NCBI RefSeq assembly: GCF_020921035.1
Contig: NC_063156.1
Location: 12,474,501-12,538,500 of the forward strand
Direction: 5' to 3'
DNA: 64,000 bases
DNA from: Rhodamnia argentea
Taxonomy: Eukaryota; Streptophyta; Magnoliopsida; Myrtales; Myrtaceae
This document shows positions 48,444 to 61,700 of this stretch, in pieces; the stretch's first letter is position 1; the number at the start of each line of letters is the position of its first letter. The notes beneath the pieces were generated by a model that ran no database searches, was not told the origin of the DNA, and was given only the letters and a program-made list of their open reading frames with translations. Made by a program: the position numbers and the translations under genes.

Positions 48444-48573
48444 GGGCAACGGAAGTGGTTCCGGGGCTAGTTGCAGTGCCATGGCCACGTCCTAGCAGCA
48501 ACCATAAGTCGAGGCTTAGTCGCAATTACTGTTTTTGCACTGAGTTTCTTGGTCTGGAACCATTTGGTTGTCT

Positions 48574-48594
48574 TAGGCAAATCATCCTTGGCTC
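48574..48594 (+). promoter_or_regulatory. Probable miR169 target site in the NF-YA 3' UTR
   Basis: Reads GGCAAATCATCCTTGGCT, about 130 bases after the stop codon. It differs from the perfect miR169 complement (core GGCAAGTCATCCTTGGCT) by one G-to-A change in the core. miR169 sites in 3' UTRs are a hallmark of plant NF-YA genes and mediate cleavage under nutrient and drought signals. Confidence 0.85.
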
Positions 48595-49704
48595 ATGTGC
48601 ATCGAGGTAGTCTTGACCATGCTATTTAGGATGGCTTGAGGCGTTTGAGACCTTGATGCCTAATAAAAGTACAATATCAAAAAGCGACAATTTTAGGTTT
48701 CCCTTGCTGGATGTTGATGTAATAAGAGCATGTCAAACGTGCGTTTCCTGTCAAAAAGACATCAATGCTCTGCACATGGTGTTCTGGTTTCTGGCTGATT
48801 TACTTTGATTATTTGCATTAGAGCCCGGCTTTCAGGCATATCCCTTCTCTACTGAGCACAAGTCAGTGATGCAATCTCGAAAATACGATGCATTTCATGC
48901 TCGTGCAGCTGCTTGATACACTGCAGGACAATTGGATTTCCAGATTTTATGACCCAAGGAACAGGACATACGAAATAGCAAAGATTAGGCAGAAGAATTC
49001 ATGTGTAAGCACCAGTTGCAACAACAGTCAGGTCTCAGCAGCCCCTGACGATGACCGTCGTTCATCGCTCAGTCAACGGCTATAGCTTCACAAGTCTACA
49101 TTCTGATGAGATGGGCACTAATATATTCTCTTGGTAGGTTCAGTTGCAACCATACCTATAATTGAGACTACGGGCGCATGACGGTCAAGAGGTGTGATCT
49201 TCTTCTGGCTGATGGAATAGGAGGGTAATCTAACATCGGCACTGTGGGCGAGACTACCGAATAAACCTAACGAAGATCGAGAATTATCTATCTACATCAC
49301 GTGCAAACCCAATGAAGAACAAACCTAATGGAAAGAGAAGTGAAAAATAGGTGGAGTTGGAAGGAAACATCCTTCAAAGAGCAGTAGAGCCGGTTGGCCT
49401 TTCGGATAATATCCATGAAACTACGAATCTCCTTACGCCTTCTGCAATTTCGAAAATGCAAAGGATGTAGCTCAAATAAAAATTGGCGTCAAGTTCCTCC
49501 CAAATCACTCAAACATTTGCCATTAACTGAATGAAAATCAGAGTGTAGTTCAACGAAAAGATGAGCTAACCCACATCCAATATCATACAACTGAAGGCGA
49601 AAAAAATAAAGCAATCAATTTAAACAGGGAAGCCTTGAGTGTCAAAAATACAATGCCGTAGAACAATATGTATATCACTAAATCAACCAAAAACCCAAGG
49701 AACC
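48595..49704. other. Spacer between NF-YA and the syntaxin gene
   Basis: Holds the two convergent 3' UTRs (NF-YA on plus, syntaxin on minus). No other gene recognised. Confidence 0.4.
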
Positions 49705-51205
49705 TCAAGCTGGAGGTGGAGGCGATAGCGCTGGTGCTGGTTGGCTGCTGCTGCCGCTGCTATTTTTTTGCCATGGCTTCACGGTAAACAGCACCACAAA
49801 CAAAACTATCACTAGCAAAATTATGATGGCATAACATGTCCATTTCCGCGTGTTCTTCTGATACTTCCTAGCGGTCTGCAAGCGCTCGGTCCCGCCTCGC
49901 ACGAATGAGTTGGCTCTCCCCACCTGGCTCTCGATGTCGTCCAGCTGCTCGCCCTGAGACTGCACCAGCACGGCCATGTCCAAGAACACCTGGTGCAGCT
50001 CCTTAAGATTCTTCTCCATGTCCTTGACGGCATCATGCCTCTCCTGGATTTCCTGTATCGTGTCCAAGACACTCCCTCTGCCCTGTTCCTGAATGGCCTT
50101 CTGCAAGAAGGTCTCGCTCTCGCCTGCGTAAGAATCAGAGATGCGTAAGAATTACAATGATGAAGCTCAAATACTGTCCTGCATTACAAAGGAAACGGAG
50201 ATAGTGAATAACAGAGTAGCTCCTCTGCCTTGATTTTCATGATTCTTCACTGCAGAAATTATTCTAAGTCCCTACATTGTGTGAGTTCTAAAGTGCACAA
50301 AGAGCCGTGGTTGATCCTCAAAACAGAACAGAATGACATTGTTCCACAAGCAACTTACAAACAGCAATCAAAATGCTAGATATACCCAATTCCAGTTCCC
50401 GATTCGACGGCTTCCAATTTAGCAACACCACCAATCTCATGCCAAAACTCAATTTCGGAAATGGTTAATTTGTCCCCAATTTCGTATACATTCTCAAATC
50501 TGCACTGCGTTTGGCTTTTCTTGAACAGCACGTGTATGCTCGAGGCAAGCTCAAACATGGAAGCGCGATCCTTTCGCGATATTGGCATACCTAGTGTCGT
50601 AGTATATTGTAAAATTTACCTGTTGAGATCAACAGATCGAGCGTCCTATCATCAGGGTTCTCGCCGGTGACGGTGAAGTACCTCCGCTGGACGGTCTCCC
50701 TGTACTCCGACGAGATCTGCTGCCTCAGGACGTTGAAGCTCTCCATCGAGTCCTGCAGCTTCTTCCTCAGCCCGTTGACCAGGGAGGTCCGGGTCCGGTC
50801 CGACGAGGATCCCGGCCCGCAGCCTGGGAGGCTCCGGTTGGCGGCGTTGGACCGGTCGAGGGCCTCGAGGCGGACCTTGACGACCTTGGCCTTCTTGAGG
50901 GCGGCCGTGACGTCGGCGTCCATGCGCGACCTGAGATCCTTCACGGCCCTCGCGTTGTGCAGCGTCTTGCTCTGCTCGTGCGACGACTGGAGCCTCTGGC
51001 GGAGCGACTCCAGCTCCTTCAGCTCCTCCTTGATGGACTCCACGTCCTCGAAGAACTTGTCCAGGTTGACCCCGCCGGAAGCCGCGGCCGCCGTCGTCGC
51101 CTCCGCAGCAGCCATCTCGACGTCGTAGCGGCGGTCGGAGGCGGCCCTGGGCGGCGACCGGTCGCCGCGGAAGCGGGAGAAGGAGCCGGAGAAGAGGTCG
51201 TTCAT
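49705..51205 (-). CDS. SYP121-like syntaxin (plasma-membrane Qa-SNARE)
   Basis: Two exons, 51205-50620 and 50123-49705, giving 334 residues with a phase-1 GT-AG intron. It starts [12 protein letters not shown]. The FxRF motif at residues 9-12 (FSRF) is the one by which SYP121 contacts K+ channel subunits. The Habc region follows ([40 protein letters not shown]), then [20 protein letters not shown] and [20 protein letters not shown]. The SNARE helix is about residues 224-283 with the ionic-layer Gln at about 252 (SQGEQL), then a C-terminal membrane anchor (about 292-310) and a short Ser/Pro tail. It drives secretory vesicle fusion at the plasma membrane and, in relatives, contributes to penetration resistance against fungi. 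The upstream in-frame Met (51292) is unlikely, because MNDLF is the family start. Confidence 0.93.
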
Positions 51206-53386
51206 GGCTGGCGGGTGGTGCGGCGTTCCGGGTCGCTCTCGACGGGCAACGAATTGGGATTTCGCGCGTTGATTGACGGAACGAATTGACAAGCGAAGGT
51301 TCGTCGTGTTCCTGTGAAAACTCTTGGATGTTATAAGCGTGGGTGTTGCAAGATCTCTCTCTCTCGAGAGAAGATATACGACGAGAAGTCAATGAGAAGT
51401 GGGGTGGGGACAGGTGGCGAGGAGCTTTCTTGGCGGAGTAAAATTTTTCCGGGGAAAAGGGAGAGGGGAAGGGAAGATTCCGGGAAAAGGCGAGGGCGGC
51501 GAGAATCCGAGTGGGAAAGCGCGTGGGGGCTGGGGGTGATGCGCGGGGGCCTTGTCAATGTCAACCGTTTAGTGAAGTGAAGACGACGAAGAAGAGACCT
51601 GGTCTGATCCGGGGTTTCGGACTTATCTCCGATACTTCTTCTGAATGTCCTTATGCACGTGCGAAGGCTCACGTGGAATGCCCTCGTCTCACTTTGGATG
51701 CTATTACACGAAAACACTTGCAAAATGGTATGGAAATAATCGAAATTCATATATATCCACACTTTGATATTAAAAAGAAGGTCGGGGTCGATCTCGAGAC
51801 GTGGCGGATCAAAATCTCGGAACACGACATTCAAATCACGACTCACGGTTAGATCTGATTACGAGGTGGAACGGAACCACTCGTGCCTCAAGGGCCGGAG
51901 ACTATTTTAGACGAGGCCCGAATAAGGGTCTCTAGTTACGAGGACTCACGTGAATGGGTTTGAGCCACGCCTAGCCCGCAAAACCCACCAGCTGTACAAA
52001 AATAACGAGTTAGACTCAAGTTAAGGGTCAATCCAAAATGACCTCCCGTAGATTATGAGTGAGCATGGTTTCAAAATAAAATTGAGAACCGGAGAACGGG
52101 ATCGGTGGGAACCTATCCGGTTCCAGGTTTTGAGGTATGTAGGGTAGGTTTCGGGTTTTAAATATTAGTGAATCAATTCCGACGGACGGGATCTAGATTC
52201 TTGGAACCCGTCTTTGTGTTTTTCTTATTTTATATTTTCATGCAAGCATACGGTATTCCATGGTATGATATTAAGTGCGTACTCTGGAATCATTAATATA
52301 AGTTTCCATTTTTGGTGACATTCATGATCGAGACTTTTATTTTGGCAATGTTTCATACTCTTCATATGACTAAATATCAATTGTGGTCGATAGATTATAA
52401 CAGCAAATTGTAATCATTACAAGTGATGATTCACCGCAATCGCTCAATTAAGAATACGGGTGGAACTTGAGTAGACCTTAGAACAGATATTGAAATCTAC
52501 GACAGTGTAGATTCTAAGTTCCGGGATATGCATAGTAAATTTCAGGTTTCAAAAATTGAAGAACCGATTCTAACGCAATAGCCTATCAAGAACAACAAAC
52601 ACTAAGAAATCAAGCAATTCGAGATCTTCGAACGACATTACGCACCTAATTGAGTCATGCTTCTTGATTCGCGGGGTTTGGTCCGAACGAAACCAGCAAA
52701 GCTGATACGAGACCCAATATGATTCACACATTGTCCTCTATAATGTTTGGTTTTTGGCAGGTACAAAACTATAAAAGCAATTGATGGTAGCCGACCAACT
52801 TTAGAACATTTCTAATTGCATGCACTCTTGTGGGACATTTGGCAAATAGTTTGTGACCGAATTGTGTCGCAATATTAACTTAATCTCCACTGTGCCATCT
52901 AACATTACATTTATGGTCAAGACTTTCAAATTTGTTGCCCACCCTTCAAATGACTAAAGTACCCTTATTTTTAATGCAGAAGACTTTAGAAACCAAATTA
53001 GACGTCAATATTTCTAAAAGGTTGGCTAACAATTCTGACTTTCATGTTGCGCACCACACCTCTCACTTTCGAAATTTATATTATGTCCCATTTTCTTACG
53101 GAAAACAAACTGTATCTATGCAGGAGCATATAGCATACGAAGGGTCCACTATAATGAAAATGAAATCACGGGCATCATAACTTTTGTACAGTGCTCGCTT
53201 TAATGCCAAAACGTGCAATAAATTCCGGTAAACCGTCCTGTGTAACCTTTCTAGTAAATTTTAGTTCATATATGGCTTTCTTTGGACTGATTTTTTTTTT
53301 TTATTAAAGTCAACGAAAGGTCGGGTTCTTATTCATCTTCGTCTTCGTCTTCTTTGCCAAAGACCAAGGAACAAGGAACGCAACAC

Positions 53387-53392
<6 letters not shown>
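51206..53392. other. Syntaxin promoter and repeat-rich spacer
   Basis: 51206-51600 is GC-richer and probably promoter and leader. At about 52050-52220 GAGTGAGCATGGTTTC, followed by ACCGGAGAACGGGATCGG, resembles one end of the hAT-like family at 33253 and 36066, truncated. The rest is AT-rich without a gene. Confidence 0.4.

Positions 53393-53433
<41 letters not shown>
53393..53433. repeat. (CT)n microsatellite
   Basis: About 20 pure CT units. Confidence 0.9.
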
Positions 53434-53437
<4 letters not shown>

Positions 53438-53774
53438 CACTTATGAATATGCTACTTTGCGCCGACGATTATCGCGGCGGGCGGAGCGACGACGTCGGAA
53501 ATGAGGTAGGAGAACTTGCCATCCTTTGTGTCCGGCTGAGAAGGATGGTTTTGAGTTGAGGCAGCCTTAAAGGGTTTTGTGAGGTCTGGGGATGGAGATA
53601 AAGTGGAGTTGAGTCGGTGGTGGTTGTGGTATATCGGAGGAGGTGACTCTTCGAAAGCGTTTGATGATATGGACAACGGCCATCTGCCGTGGCTGCCTTT
53701 CATGGCACTGTCGACTTTGACGTGGAATTTCCTTTCATTATTTTATTATGTATCAATTTTTTTTCTTTTTTGTC

Positions 53775-53813
<39 letters not shown>
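53775..53813. repeat. (TTA)n microsatellite
   Basis: Thirteen pure TTA units at the border of an otherwise GC-richer segment. Confidence 0.9.
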
Positions 53814-53814
<1 letters not shown>

Positions 53815-55715
53815 GGGTTGATAGGAGGCCGTCGACCGTCGGCCACTTCACGACGGCTTGCGAGCCCTCGCTGTCCCTTCTAGCAAGGGCCGACCACCGA
53901 GGGATTGCTTAGTTTTATGTATAAAATTATTTGTACCCTTTTTTAAAATTATTTTATACTTAGCAAAAGCGTGTCAATTCTTCGAAAATATTTTCCTTTT
54001 TTTTTTTTTTCTCTCTTGTATAATTTCCGATAAATTGAACTTACAAAAAAGGGATGGAGACACCGATTGTCGCATCAAAGCCAATAACCTACTTTTCATG
54101 GAAAAAACTCATCGTCGTCTTACTCGATAATTTTGATAACGTAAATAGATCGGTTTATATATTAACATTAGATCGAAGGGTATGATCTTGCCGAAGTCCG
54201 TTTAATATAGAATAAACTTCGTCAATTTTGCGTGAATTTAACTATATCACATTAAAAATTACGACACATGAAAAAGTTAAATAAAAAGCAAAAAGTACTT
54301 TTTACACAAAATTTTTGTATGCAATCCCTATCGTAGCGAGTACAAATATGTCGTTTTTCTATGTCAATTTTTCAGACAAGGATTGTTACTACCAGAAAAA
54401 TTAAATGACGACACAAAGACAAGGGAAAATAATTTCCAGAAAGAAAAAAAGAAGGTAGATGGTGGATTAGGGCTAGGGTTCGCGGGGCGTGACTGCTGGT
54501 GAGGCTGCTTTGCCCAAGCCGGGCATGGGCCGTGAAGCCCTCGCTGGCTGCAGTAGTAGTAGGCAGAAAAAAAATGAAAGACAAAAAATAAGAGAAATAA
54601 GTTAAAATAAAAATTACTAAAATATTATTAAAATTATTCATGTTAGCATGGACGATGCCACGTCAGTGCTGGCAAGCAAAGTGGACTGAATTGGCTTAAT
54701 TGTAAAAAATTTGGAATTCAAGCGGCCAAAAAGTAAAAAAGACTGAATTGACATAATTACAATAGATTTAGAACTTTTTTGGTAATTTTTTGTGCATCGG
54801 GAGAAGAATATGAATAGCTTTGAAAACCCACTCTCCCTCTCACTTAGGGTCGGCCAACCAACTTTCACGTCTTTAAATTTTTTTAATATTCACTTTATTA
54901 TAAAATTATAAAAATTATATCGATTATGTGAGTGATTTCTAGCTATATCCAATGATTGGTAAAATACGAACAAAAAGAAATTGATGGTAGCCAGCCAATT
55001 TTGTCATAAGTATACCAGTTTGTCGTGGTAAAAAAATTAACTTTAGGTAAATTTATCATATGTGTACTAATTTGAGGTTTTTCATAATAAGAAATCTGAA
55101 AAAAAAAAAATATTTGGACCATTTTTCTTTGCTTTGTTGACCTATAAGCAAAACTTCCCTTCCTGAATTACAAAGGTTTTACTCACTTTTCTTCTAAAGG
55201 GAAAAAGAAGGAATAGACCGAAATTCTAGATAAAACTAATGCGAAAATAAGAAATGTGAAGTTTTTGTATATTTCCAGATTGAACATTGAAGAGTACATG
55301 AGTCTCATAGCATTCAGTAGATAATTATCCAAGGTAACATATTAATTAAAAAAATATACAAAATTAAAGGTAAATATATGTATAATCTAGAGAGGTATGA
55401 ATAATAACGATAAAATTCTAATTATGTCGAGCAGAGTAAAACATCGTAGAGAAATATCTCTAGCATCTTCTCAAGCGAAGATGCATGCAAGCATATCAAT
55501 TTGAGTTTAGATAAGAAATCCGAAAAACTTGTGAGTGGATCACTGAAGCGGTTTGATTGTATTTTTCTTATTATATAAATTTGGCAATTTTAGGAATTTA
55601 TTTTACTATTTAAATTTTTTTACAATTCGATTATATTTTTACGATAAGTGTTATGGATTCTTTAATATTTCATCTTAAAAAGGGAAAATCTTATCAATTC
55701 CATTTCCAGGGAAAG
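53814..55715. other. AT-rich spacer upstream of the helicase gene
   Basis: Includes an inverted partial copy of the dispersed repeat (about 54640-54800, AATTGGCTTAATTGT, AATTGACATAATTACAATAG) and a GC-rich patch at 54460-54560. No gene recognised. Confidence 0.4.
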
Positions 55716-55723
55716 TATAAATA
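55716..55723 (+). promoter_or_regulatory. Probable TATA box of the helicase gene
   Basis: TATAAATA at the switch from AT-rich spacer to GC-rich leader. It would place the transcript start near 55745-55750, only about 10-15 bases before the first in-frame ATG (55760). Confidence 0.6.
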
Positions 55724-55759
55724 ACGCCGTCCCGGACTCTCCACCTCAGTGCGGTACGT

Positions 55760-58700
55760 ATGTTCGCTTTCCCTGCGATCCTCTTCACTCTCTTCTCCGT
55801 CCGTCCGCGCGCCTCGCTCTCCGCCGCTCCAGCCCTCCTCCTCCGCTCCGGAGCCTTCCCTCCTCGATTCGCCTTCTCCGCTTCAGCAATGTCTCACCGC
55901 CCCAACTACCAGGGCGGCCGCCGAGGAGGCGGCGCCGCCAGCGGCCGCGGCGGAGGCCGCCGGAGCGGTGGCGGAGGAGGCGGCAGAGGAGGCCGCGGCG
56001 GCCGCGGGGAGCAGCGGTGGTGGGACCCGGTGTGGCGCGCTGAGCGTCTTCGGCAACAGGCAGCTGAGGTAAACTTGCTGTTAAAACTCTTTCTCTCTCT
56101 CTCGATCTCTTGACCTTCGTGCTTTCTGTGCGCGGCTTGGTTGAATTTGGTTCATTTGTTAGTTAATCGATGGTTCTGCTAGACTTCCGCATACTTAGGA
56201 TGGATTATTACATCGTAGTAGTGGAGCGGCTGAGCTTGGAGAATGTCCTTTTGTTCATCTTAATTCGAAAAATGGTGCTCTGTCTGTCCAGATCCTCGAC
56301 TTTATGTTCGCTTAGGAATAATGGTACTAACTAACTAACTTATCAGTTGTTACTGATTGGCGATCATATTCGTGTAATCTTGGAATTTGGTGGAAAACAT
56401 TTACTTCATGAACGGGCATACACAGTTCCTTTACGAAGAAAAAAAAGAGTTGCAGAAGTTATCCAATTTAAAGAGTGCTGATAGTGATAGAAACATCATG
56501 AACCCATTCATGATTGCATTTACTTTACCAAAGCAATACAAGAAGCTTCCATTGTGAAAGAGAATTCGTGCTCTGTGGGTATCTTGCCACAGGTTCATTT
56601 CGCATAATCAGGGTACTGATGACATGGTAAAATTGTTAACAAATATTTATTGTGCTTGCCATTTCTGGGGATTCATCTACTGCTCTTGATAATTAGATGG
56701 AAGTTTTTGATGACAATGAGTGGTGGAGTAAGATGGAGCAATTCAAAAGTGGTGGAGAGCAGGAGATGATAATTAAGCGTAACTATAGCCGTGCAGATCA
56801 GGACATCCTTTTGGACATGGCTTACCAGCTGGGGCTGCACTTGTAAGTTTCAACTTTCTCATCTTATTGCTTTTATGCTGTGGAAAGCTAAAGAGAGTGA
56901 ATGCTATACATCATTGTTAAGTTTCGAACCACTGAATCCCTGAATTATCAACTACATGATGGCAGATGAATTTATAAAAAAGAAAATCAGGAGCTCAATT
57001 GAGCTCTTGTTTACTTATACAAAGAGCAAGGATGAACATAACTATAACAAAACTTTTTCCGTGGTTTATAGAATGACCAAAATGGTGATAGAAAGATACA
57101 TAAGGATGCTGTTGTGATTGTGACATAAATATATGGATTTATATAACTTGAAATGTTAGTTATTTGTTAATTTTCCACTGACTTTATGATATACTCTTAA
57201 GTTTGGTCTACTACTTATTTGTACTTTGCAACTTCCTGGTCTTGTGAAAGAAAGCCATGCATACAATAAAGGGAAGGTACTTGTTGTTAGCAAAGTTCCA
57301 CTGCCAGATTATCGGGCAGATCTTGATGAGCGCCATGGATCCACACAAAAGACGGTAACATTTGCGCAATCCTTTTGTGAATTTATGTTCGATCACTGAA
57401 TTTATGTTCGTTCACTTTGCAATGAAATAAGAATCTGTTTTTAAGATTGGGGCAAGGCAAACTTTTGACGTAGCTTTTATGTAGTGCAAAAGTCCAACTT
57501 TGGAATGTCAAAAGGATTTTTTTCTCTTCATTGTTTAGAGGAAGGTTTCAACTGTTGGGCTTTTATCTATATTTTTTGTGCTTTGTTCAGATTCAAATGT
57601 CTTCAGAAACCCAGAGACTTGTTGGAGAGCTTTTAGTTAGTTCCGCGGTATCTGTTGGCAGCTCCTCTTTCTCATCTAGTCAGGGAGATAAACAATTATT
57701 ACCAGCTGGAAATAAAGAGAAATCTGTCTCTGTTTTGGAGATCGATTCTGCTAAGGAGAGACTAAATGCTGAACTTAAGGCTAAGCAAGAAAAGATGAAG
57801 GTGGGTATTGTGATTGGAGTGGGAGGTTGTAAACTCCTTGCTATTTATTCATGAAATCGGATATTTTTCTAATTTATGAATCCTCTAAACTCATCAAGGC
57901 CCATTTTAAGTATTTGTTTCCCTGGCAGGATAGCGCCGATGTCAAGGCAATGTGGTCTTTCCGGGAAAAACTTCCTGCATTTAAAGTGAAAGCCGAGTTC
58001 CTAAAAGCTATGGCAAATAATCAGGTGTTGTGCCTTCTTTGAATTCTGTCAAGTATTGAACTGATCTTATCGGTGGAAAAGATTTATTAGACTGTTCTTG
58101 CTTGGATTGGCTTTTCAACACAATAAGTAAATCAGCAAGTTGTATGTTTGTCAACGAGTATCACAACTCTCTAAACTAAAGCACATTACCTGCTTTAGTA
58201 AGTTTATACTTCCTCTCTAGAGGACTTTCGAGGTTCTTATGAATTTTCACAATGCTACTACGTAGGTACTCTGATGGACCTATATGTGAGATATGTAGTG
58301 CAAGTGGTTTGTTGAGATGTTTGATGTCTACTGTCACATTGACTCACGTTAGACACCTTTGGTGATCTAGGTACTAGTAGTATCTGGAGAAACAGGTTGT
58401 GGTAAGACTACACAGCTTCCTCAATTCATTCTAGAAGAGGAGATATCTTCTCTTCGCGGAGCCGACTGCAGCATAATATGTACCCAACCACGTCGTATAT
58501 CTGCCATATCTGTTGCTGCTCGAATATCTTCTGAAAGGGGAGAGGCACTTGGTGAAACTGTTGGATATCAGATCCGTCTGGAAACTAAGTCTTCTGCAGA
58601 CACAAGGCTGCTATTTTGCACCACTGGAGTACTACTTAGGCGACTGGTAAGAAATTTTTGATGATTATTTCCCCAATCTTGAAGTTTTATTTGAGTATTG

Positions 58701-61700
58701 TACAGATAGCAGTAACTTCTTTAGCCTGTGCAAATGCATCTTTAATGGGAATTACAGACTGCCTTTCCCTGTGCATTTCAACACGAATTTGTAGTTTGGG
58801 TTGGAAGCTTGAAATTTCATATCATACCTTCTAAGGAAATTTCGTGATTGAACATATTGATAATGAACCGTATTGAAAATAAATTGTCTCTGGATGCTGT
58901 ATAAGTCCTCCATTCTCATTGGACATATATTTCTGCTGCATGTTCTGTTGTTGCACTTGGTGAAGCTCTTTTATTTATCAACTTATGGCTCATGCATTTT
59001 TGTTTATTCATTTGACCATCGTGATGTTTTTTCTTTTTGTTCTCTGACTGTGATGTGGAAGCTCAGGCTCAAGACCCGAAATTGACCGGTGTAAGCCACT
59101 TGCTTGTGGATGAAATACATGAAAGAGGCATTAACGAAGACTTCCTGTTGATAATTCTGCGTGATCTTATTCCAAATCGTCCAGATTTACGGATTATTCT
59201 GATGAGTGCAACCATTAATGCTGACTTGTTTTCCAAATATTTTGGAAATGCTCCCACTTTGCATATACCGGTAATGAATGTCATTTGACAGAAGAGTACT
59301 CAGTGCATTTTAGTCGGGGAAAGATATCTCAAAACTGTGCACTATTTGATGTGTGAATCTTGCAGGGCTTGACTTTCCCTGTGGCAGAGTTGTTCCTAGA
59401 AGATGTGTTGGAGAAAACTCATTACAATATAAAGTCAGAGTTTGATAACTTTCAGGGAAGTTCAAGAAGGAGGAGGAAGCAGCAAGATTCGAAGAAAGAT
59501 CCTGTGACTGAACTTTTTGAGGCATGCTTCTTTTCCCTATTTGTTTTGCTAATTATGTTAGACAGCATTGCTCATTTTCTTTCTCAGCATGTATTTTATA
59601 TCAGGCAAAAGAATTAGAGATGCATAACTTTCATCACTTTTGAAATGCATGTAACTGTTGATTTGTAATGGAGATTTATGCACGTAACTGTTGATTTGTA
59701 ATGGAGATTACTGGCAATTTGTTAGTCCTGAGAATGATGTGACGGGATTATATAGCATTATATTGTGTTGTTGACGTAATTCTTTAGCAGGGAATCATTG
59801 CGTTTAAGAAAAAAAGATCACTGATTTTGTATCCTGTCCAGTTTGGTTTTTCATTCTGAAACCATGGTCATGTTCGACTTGGGGTTATTCTTTACCGTTG
59901 GCACTGTAATTGGACCAAAGAACTTCATTTTGTGTCTGGAGCTGCAAATAATCTTGTGAGGAAGGCAGTATTTTCATACGGGACCTGAGGGAGAACTAGT
60001 CAACCAACTGTGTTTGCAGTTCAATAAGTTTGGGTGGTTAAACTGTTGGCTTATTGTTTAAGAAGAACATGGTACAGATCTAAACTCTCTGACCAGTGGA
60101 TTGTGGTCTCGAGTTTGATAATTACTTGATGTGTGAAGCATTTTATTGATACCAACACTTTACACCCTCCATGCAGCAGGCATCAATACAACTAGAATAG
60201 TGATACATTTGGTTGTGGAATAGAAGAGGCAATACGAGAATAATTATAGCTGCGGAATATAATAGAGCAGGAATAACAATAATGGAATTATGTAATGAAC
60301 TGTGCCACTCCAGGACTATAATTTTGTTTGAATTACCCAATGGGAATATTTCGGCAATAACTTCAGAATACCAAGGAATAATGTCTTATAGTATCATCAA
60401 ACAACTTATGGTGGAACTGATAGGTATTATACTCCATTGGCTCACCACCCTCTTTCCCCACCTTTAAAAAATATTGGCTTTCTTTCAAAAAAATAAAAAC
60501 TATTTTAGTGCAGTTTAAATAGTGGAAAAGTTCAGTTAAAAATGAAGTTCGTATTTTAGACACTGAAAGAGAAAGTAGGAAGTCGCAGCCACCCTAGAGA
60601 TACACAAATTCACTGGTCTTCCTGTCATTTTCTATCTCCACACAAGCTTTGCAATTTCTTTTCTCTTTCTCCAAACCGGTGTGTTTGCCCCTAAATAGCT
60701 GAGAGTTAATATTCTTTCTTTTGGGTTACGATTGAGCACAAATCGATAGTAAAAGTAGGACGTTATACAGTCAGTCTCTTTTTTCTTGTGGGTGGGGAGG
60801 GGGTGTGGGGGGAGATGTAGGAACAGTTTCACTTTTGTTGCATCACATACTTGTGCTCAATTCTATACCTGCAACATCAGTCCAAAACATTGTGTTTGCC
60901 CAGAACAGTTTCATGTTTGTGGCAGTGCTGAATTTTATTCCGGCTACATCAGTCTAAACCAGTGTGTTGGCCCAAAAATGGCTGGGAAGAGGATATGTTT
61001 TTTCTTTTAGGTTACTTTCGAGCACAGATCTATGGTAAAAAGTTGGATGTTTAACAGTCCGTTAGGATTCTCACATGATCTCTCAAGGAGAGGGGGGAAG
61101 AGAGAGAGAGTTGTAGGAACAGTTTCACATTTGTGGCACCACACTTGTGCTCAATTCTATACCTGCTACATCAGTCTGAGTCAGTGTGTTTGCCCTCAAA
61201 ATGGCTGGGGAGAGGAAATGTTCTTTCTTTTAGTGTACTCGTGAGCACAGATCAGGTTGGATGTTTTACAGACAGTCCATTGGTTTTCTCACATGATCTC
61301 TCGGCATCGTATGCCTGTAGATTGTATCTGTAATGAAGGAAGACATGTAATTCTACATTTTATCTCCTATTGATCCTGTTTTTCAAATCTTACCTTGATA
61401 ATGCATGTTTTGACTATACTGTTCTGATCCTCTTATTGTTTCAGGACTATTTAATTTAGAGCAAGAAATATTTGGAATGGATGAAAGATATTTTCCCTGT
61501 GGACCTATCTTTTGATGCACATTCTCCTGATTGCTATTCCAAAGTTTTCTTTTGTGAATTATATATTCTATTAATTTTGGTGCGACAAATTATCTGTATA
61601 GGATGTTGACATCGATTCTCATTATAGAAGCTACAGCAGATCAACAAGAGAGTCTCTTGAAGCTTGGTCAGGTTCACTGATTGATTTGGGTCTGGTACGT

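Noticed and set aside
50652-51392. 246-codon minus-strand frame over syntaxin exon 1
   Set aside because: Out of frame with the syntaxin. Ala/Arg/Gly-rich composition is an artefact of GC-rich codons.
52050-52600. Third complete hAT-like element
   Set aside because: One end resembles the family at 33253 and 36066, but no matching second end or target duplication was found, so only a truncated fragment is mentioned.
55749-56072. 107-codon alanine-rich frame over helicase exon 1
   Set aside because: The neighbouring frame reads into the conserved helicase N-terminus. This one does not.
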